Assembly: GCF_023336735.1 (NCBI RefSeq)
Contig: NZ_JAMBAQ010000004.1
Span: forward strand, 55,180-119,179
Direction of reading: 5' to 3'
DNA: 64,000 bases
DNA from: Moraxella oculi
Lineage (GTDB): Bacteria; Pseudomonadota; Gammaproteobacteria; Pseudomonadales; Moraxellaceae
Every line of letters starts with the position of its first letter. The stretch's first letter is position 1. Of the stretch, positions 60,712 to 64,000 are shown one piece after another. Below the pieces are notes generated by a model, which was not told the origin of the DNA, ran no database searches, and was given only the letters and a program-made list of their open reading frames with translations. A program made the translations under genes and the position numbers.

Positions 60712-61897
60712 TGCCACAATAGTAGAACTCAATTAAGGTCGTTAGACTAAATGTTTATTCATCAGATCACTACGCTATCTACAATAGTAGAAATTAAATA
60801 AGGTCGTTAGACTCGCTACTTTGTAGCTACCCCTTCAAGATCTACAATAGTAGAAATTAATTAAGGTCGTTAGACAATCTAAAAAAGAACGATGTCAGAC
60901 TATATCTACAATAGTAGAAATTAATTAAGGTCGTTAGACATTGCTAATAATTCAATCATCATTAATTCATCTACAATAGTAGAAATTAAATAAGGTCGTT
61001 AGACACAATGTTATTGACTTCGACAGTCGCTATCTACAATAGTAGAAATTAAATAAGGTCGTTAGACATACGGCATGAAGGGTTTTTGAGAGTTATCTAC
61101 AATAGTAGAAATTAAATAAGGTCGTTAGACATCTGTTCACAGAAGAATCCATCTCTACATCTACAATAGTAGAAATTAAATAAGGTCGTTAGACGGCAGA
61201 TGATGGCATCGAATTGCCAAAAATCTACAATAGTAGAAATTAAATAAGGTCGTTAGACATTGTCGTTGACGCCCGTCGCTTGCGTATCTACAATAGTAGA
61301 AATTAAATAAGGTCGTTAGACGACGCCATCACTAGTGCAGATGATGTAATCTACAATAGTAGAAATTAAATAAGGTCGTTAGACCTAACGCAAGGTGGTA
61401 AACCAGTATTAGGATCTACAATAGTAGAAATTAAATAAGGTCGTTAGACTCTTTTTAGGCTTAGCAGTGGTTCTTTTATCTACAATAGTAGAAATTAAAT
61501 AAGGTCGTTAGACATTGATGAAGAGGAGAGTAAAATGAGTTTATCTACAATAGTAGAAATTAAATAAGGTCGTTAGACGCCAACTATGATGATGTCGCTG
61601 TTGAAGATCTACAATAGTAGAAATTAAATAAGGTCGTTAGACATTTATTGACAACTAAAAAAACAAATAATATCTACAATAGTAGAAATTAAATAAGGTC
61701 GTTAGACCTATAAATCGCCTATCCTTGCTTATAGTAATCTACAATAGTAGAAATTAAATAAGGTCGTTAGACAATTGAATAAAGCAAGCAAAATATAAGA
61801 TCTACAATAGTAGAAATTAAATAAGGTCGTTAGACTTTGTCTGTTATGGGCGTGGCAAAGAATCTACAATAGTAGAAATTAAATAAGGTCGTTAGAC
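60712..61897 (-). CRISPR. Type V-A-like CRISPR array, 19 repeats and 18 spacers
   Basis: 36-bp repeats with spacers of 26-29 bp. In crRNA sense (minus strand) each repeat starts GTCTAACGACC and ends with the Cas12a handle AATTTCTACTATTGTAGAT, whose TCTAC and GTAGA pair around TATT. Repeats begin at 60712, 60777, 60840, 60904, 60969, 61032, 61095, 61159, 61223, 61286, 61349, 61414, 61478, 61543, 61607, 61672, 61737, 61800 and 61862. The leftmost copy (60712-60747) has six mismatches, marking the leader-distal end, so transcription runs from the cas2 side. Copies at 60840 and 60904 share one substitution. The repeat is close to that of Moraxella bovoculi. Confidence 0.98.
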
Positions 61898-62024
61898 CCG
61901 TTTTGGGGTAAATTGGCTAAAAACAGCCAATTTTTGATTAAAATTTAAACAAATTTTACTCATTTTTACCCCAAAACCATAAAATTACCGTAGGAAGACG
62001 AAGGTTTGCAAGTTTTTTAAAACT
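61898..62024 (-). promoter_or_regulatory. CRISPR leader with inverted repeat and hairpin
   Basis: 127 AT-rich bp between cas2 and the first repeat. GTTTTGGGGTAAA (61900-61912) and TTTACCCCAAAAC (61965-61977) are perfect 13-bp inverted repeats; the first arm begins two bases from the repeat. Inside lies ATTGGCT/AGCCAAT (61912-61931) with a 6-nt loop. The array promoter must lie here or in cas2; no clear -35/-10 pair stands out. Confidence 0.7.
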
Positions 62025-62294
62025 TTATAGTACCAACAAATCTTGCGTACGATGGACAGCATTGCCAAAACGCAACACTTCTCGCTCTGTAAACCTGAAT
62101 ATCATAACACTATCTGCTCCACAAAACAAGGGCTCAAATTCGCCTTTTATTTTTTGCATCACAATATTTAGAACACGCTCGCTATTTTGGATTTCATATA
62201 CCGAGTACTGCAAGCGGTCGCCGTATTCCATCAAAAACTTTGCAAATTTGGTTCGCACCTTATTATTGCTGATATCATAACTGACAATAATCAT
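62025..62294 (-). CDS. cas2: CRISPR-associated endoribonuclease-like Cas2
   Basis: 89 residues, ferredoxin fold. The conserved Asp follows the first strand (IIVSYDISNNKVRTKFAKFL), and GDRLQYSVYEIQNSERVL is the usual second-helix/third-strand region. It acts as the structural dimer that joins two Cas1 dimers for spacer integration. The ATG overlaps the cas1 stop by 1 nt (TAATG), so the two are coupled. It is the cas gene nearest the array. Confidence 0.95.
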   Translation of the reverse strand: MIIVSYDISNNKVRTKFAKFLMEYGDRLQYSVYEIQNSERVLNIVMQKIKGEFEPLFCGADSVMIFRFTEREVLRFGNAVHRTQDLLVL

Positions 62295-63298
62295 TAAATC
62301 TCCTTATCGCCAAATAAATCAAAAACTGGAAAATCATCACCCTGTCGTTCATCGTTTATTTTCATAAACAAGCGATAATAAGTGCGAATATAAATAAATA
62401 TCGGTGTTTTGTACTCAATAATCGCAGACATTAAAATTTTGTGATACTCTCGACTATATTCTGTTTTTAATTGGTATTGCATTTTGTTTTGACTAAAATG
62501 CTCACATTTAAATTGCCCCAAATTAAAAGATACCAAAACTTGCTTATCAATAATACAGCGAAAAGGCTCTACAAAATCACATACCAATGATTTTCTTTTA
62601 AACCATAATTGGTGTAATACGCCTTGATAAACATCAAAACCAAACAATCTTAGATTACATTCAATATAATTAAACAGTAGCGTATATCCCATATCCAATA
62701 CCACATTGATAGGGTCTAGTTTCAATCGTGGCTTTCTGCCCTGCCATTCAAAATGCTTTAATTGAGAAAAATGGATTTTAAAAAATAATTTTGCACAATT
62801 TCCCTCAATGCCCATCAAAATATCCAGCCTATCTGACAGTAAAGATTGTTTTTGATAATTAAGTAAATCATCAATAGCTAACTTTATCATATCGTCTTTT
62901 TGGCGAATATTTTTTAATAGTGAAATATGCCCATTTATTTTGCTAAATACGATACGGTTCGCAATATTTTGTTTTATGTTGTCATTGATTAAATATTGCT
63001 TTTGTCTTAGCAAAAAATTAGCCTCAGCACCATTGCTGACAAACAACATCGGTCGTAGGCGTTCATTGAGCAATATAAGGGCGATATTATTTTTTTGACA
63101 AAAATCAATCATCACACTGGTAAGCGTTAAATGCCCAATACTGATAATTGCCAACACTTTATTTTTGGACAACCGTGTCAAAACCTCACCATTGTCATCT
63201 TTAATAACAATATTGCCTTGTGAGATACTCAGTGTTTTTAGTTCACTACTACTTAATAATACCACTTGACGATAACATAAATCTGCTTGATTTAACAT
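62294..63298 (-). CDS. cas1: CRISPR integrase Cas1 (type V-A-like)
   Basis: 334 residues. Beta-sandwich N-terminal domain, then the helical catalytic domain with metal ligands: Glu in LMGIEGNCAKLFFKI, His in YQGVLHQLWFKRKSLVCD, and acidic residues in DFVEPFRCIIDKQVL. It inserts new spacers at the leader end. It lies 7 bp after cas4 and overlaps cas2 by 1 nt. The gene is AT-rich with many Lys/Asn/Ile codons, unlike the housekeeping genes to its left, consistent with horizontal origin. Confidence 0.95.
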   Translation of the reverse strand: MLNQADLCYRQVVLLSSSELKTLSISQGNIVIKDDNGEVLTRLSKNKVLAIISIGHLTLTSVMIDFCQKNNIALILLNERLRPMLFVSNGAEANFLLRQKQYLINDNIKQNIANRIVFSKINGHISLLKNIRQKDDMIKLAIDDLLNYQKQSLLSDRLDILMGIEGNCAKLFFKIHFSQLKHFEWQGRKPRLKLDPINVVLDMGYTLLFNYIECNLRLFGFDVYQGVLHQLWFKRKSLVCDFVEPFRCIIDKQVLVSFNLGQFKCEHFSQNKMQYQLKTEYSREYHKILMSAIIEYKTPIFIYIRTYYRLFMKINDERQGDDFPVFDLFGDKEI

Positions 63299-63305
63299 AG
63301 TATTT

Positions 63306-63890
63306 CTACTCAGTGAATAATGGTGTTTGGTCGCATAAAGCAGAATAAATACAGTATTGGCATTTATTCAAATTGATATTTTTAATACCAAAATTAGGAT
63401 TGTAATTGCGAATTTTATTTAAATAGCATTCAAACCAAGAAATAATCTCATCATTTGGTACTTCAAGCTTATAATTTTTATTATCGTCCATAGAATGAAA
63501 GCCCAGATATTCAACCTCAAATCCCATTTCTATCAAACAAAAATATTGTGCATAAAGTTGTAATTTATAACCGTCATAAATGGTCTTGATTTTCTTTTTG
63601 CGTTCAACAAGTTTTTTATCTTCAATAAAATATTGGTCTATTCTACCAATCAAACCATAATATTCACAATGAACAAATATCCCTGTTAGCACATTCTTTT
63701 TGGTGCTATAACTGCCTTTATCCACCGTTTCGTGAGCTTGTTTGCCAGCGACTTGTGGCGTATCGTGATAATGCTCTTCGTCCAAATTTTGATACACATT
63801 ATGCAAATAAATAGAATAAGGACAAAACACAAAGTCATTTAATTGACTGATATTTAAAACATTATGTTCCATAGTCATTAAGTTATCCAT
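63306..63890 (-). CDS. cas4: CRISPR-associated exonuclease Cas4
   Basis: 194-residue RecB-type nuclease with a 4Fe-4S cluster, which trims prespacers and helps choose PAM-flanked spacers. Cluster cysteines: one in DFVFCPYSIYLHN, three in CQYCIYSALC near the C-terminus. Nuclease residues: GLIGRIDQYFIEDKKLVERK (Asp and E-x-K) and YKLQLYAQYFCLIE (QxxxY). Internal ATGs at codons 5 and 7 are alternative starts; an AAGG close to the first ATG is the only RBS-like sequence. In type V-A loci cas12a normally precedes cas4; here IS605-like sequence does. Confidence 0.93.
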   Translation of the reverse strand: MDNLMTMEHNVLNISQLNDFVFCPYSIYLHNVYQNLDEEHYHDTPQVAGKQAHETVDKGSYSTKKNVLTGIFVHCEYYGLIGRIDQYFIEDKKLVERKKKIKTIYDGYKLQLYAQYFCLIEMGFEVEYLGFHSMDDNKNYKLEVPNDEIISWFECYLNKIRNYNPNFGIKNINLNKCQYCIYSALCDQTPLFTE

Positions 63891-63903
63891 AACCTTAATT
63901 TTT

Positions 63904-64000
63904 TATCCTCCGTTGCCGTAAAACCACCGACTTCAGGCGGTGGATATAAGGCAACTCCGCAATCATGCTTACGCATGGACGTTGTTTAGTGTGGTGTATT
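63904..64000 (-). mobile_element. Right end of an IS200/IS605-type (TnpB) element, cut by the window edge
   Basis: On the minus strand the sequence reads ATGCGTAAGCATGATTGCGG, then GTTGCC, CCACCGCCTGAAGTCGGTGG and GGCAAC. The CCACCG/CGGTGG hairpin (63924-63943) nested within GTTGCC/GGCAAC (63912-63917, 63950-63955), preceded by the small ATGC/GCAT hairpin, is the pattern of IS605-family right ends, which double as the 3' part of the TnpB guide (omega) RNA. By that orientation, tnpB would lie just beyond position 64000 on the minus strand. No transposase coding sequence is visible. Confidence 0.6.

Noticed and set aside
60748..61861. Spacers matching genes in this window (self-targeting)
   Set aside because: By eye I saw no spacer that recurs in the rest of the window, but I could not run an exhaustive search.
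63930..63990. Short minus-strand frame starting ATGCGTAAGCATGATTGCGG as a small protein gene
   Set aside because: It lies entirely in the IS605-like end, where hairpin-rich sequence produces spurious small frames, and it has no RBS.

Overview
The window looks like chromosome of a Moraxella-type gammaproteobacterium (Moraxellaceae). GC content is moderate to low. Gene neighbourhoods are of the Acinetobacter/Moraxella/Pseudomonas kind: pilMNOPQ-aroK-aroB-damX, zapA next to a UPF0149 gene, wrbA followed by a DUF2069 gene, and rpsP-rimM-trmD-rplS. The CRISPR repeat closely resembles the type V-A (Cas12a) repeats known from Moraxella bovoculi and relatives. The species assignment is inference. I found no rRNA or tRNA gene.

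Layout, left to right. 1-5.4 kb: partial yihY/brkB, wrbA and a small membrane gene, an exported DUF3108 protein, and groES-groEL behind a sigma-32-like promoter. 5.6-10.1 kb: a YgjP-type metallopeptidase, then a peroxide block with oxyR divergent from ahpC, a DUF465 gene, and ahpF. 10.2-17.9 kb: mutY, an exported nuclease, two small proteins, glnB, murD, ftsW, gluQ and dksA. 18.2-22.2 kb: a zinc regulon, zur-znuC-znuB-cpdA divergent from znuA, with two Zur-box-like sites between them. 22.4-30.5 kb: the ATP synthase operon atpIBEFHAG-[lipoprotein]-DC, with a BamE-like lipoprotein gene embedded between atpG and atpD. 30.5-34.5 kb: an RstA/RstB-like two-component pair and a convergent EnvZ-like kinase with no response regulator beside it. 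34.8-37.1 kb: rpsP-rimM-trmD-rplS. 37.4-48.1 kb: uvrC, clpB, a phytase-like esterase, zapA, a coiled-coil protein, a ygfB-like gene, ribF and nadE. 48.5-56.4 kb: a PP0621-type protein, pilMNOPQ, aroK, aroB and a DamX-like SPOR protein. 56.4-60.5 kb: carbonic anhydrase, gloA, dps, a YcxB-like protein and serS.

The right end (60.7-64 kb) is the accessory part. A 19-repeat, 18-spacer CRISPR array is read on the minus strand from a leader holding a 13-bp inverted repeat and a nested hairpin. Upstream of it lie cas2, cas1 and cas4, all on the minus strand and visibly more AT-rich than the housekeeping genes. Immediately upstream of cas4, where cas12a is expected, the sequence looks like the right end of an IS200/IS605-type (TnpB) element running off the edge. 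The effector gene itself is not in the window, so type V-A is inferred from the repeat and the cas1/cas2/cas4 order.

Most of the window is ordinary core genome. The items that deserve a second look are the CRISPR leader and the IS605-like junction, the lipoprotein inside the atp operon, the enlarged acidic PilM paired with a short PilQ, the kinase without a partner, and several operator-like dyads and internal terminators.
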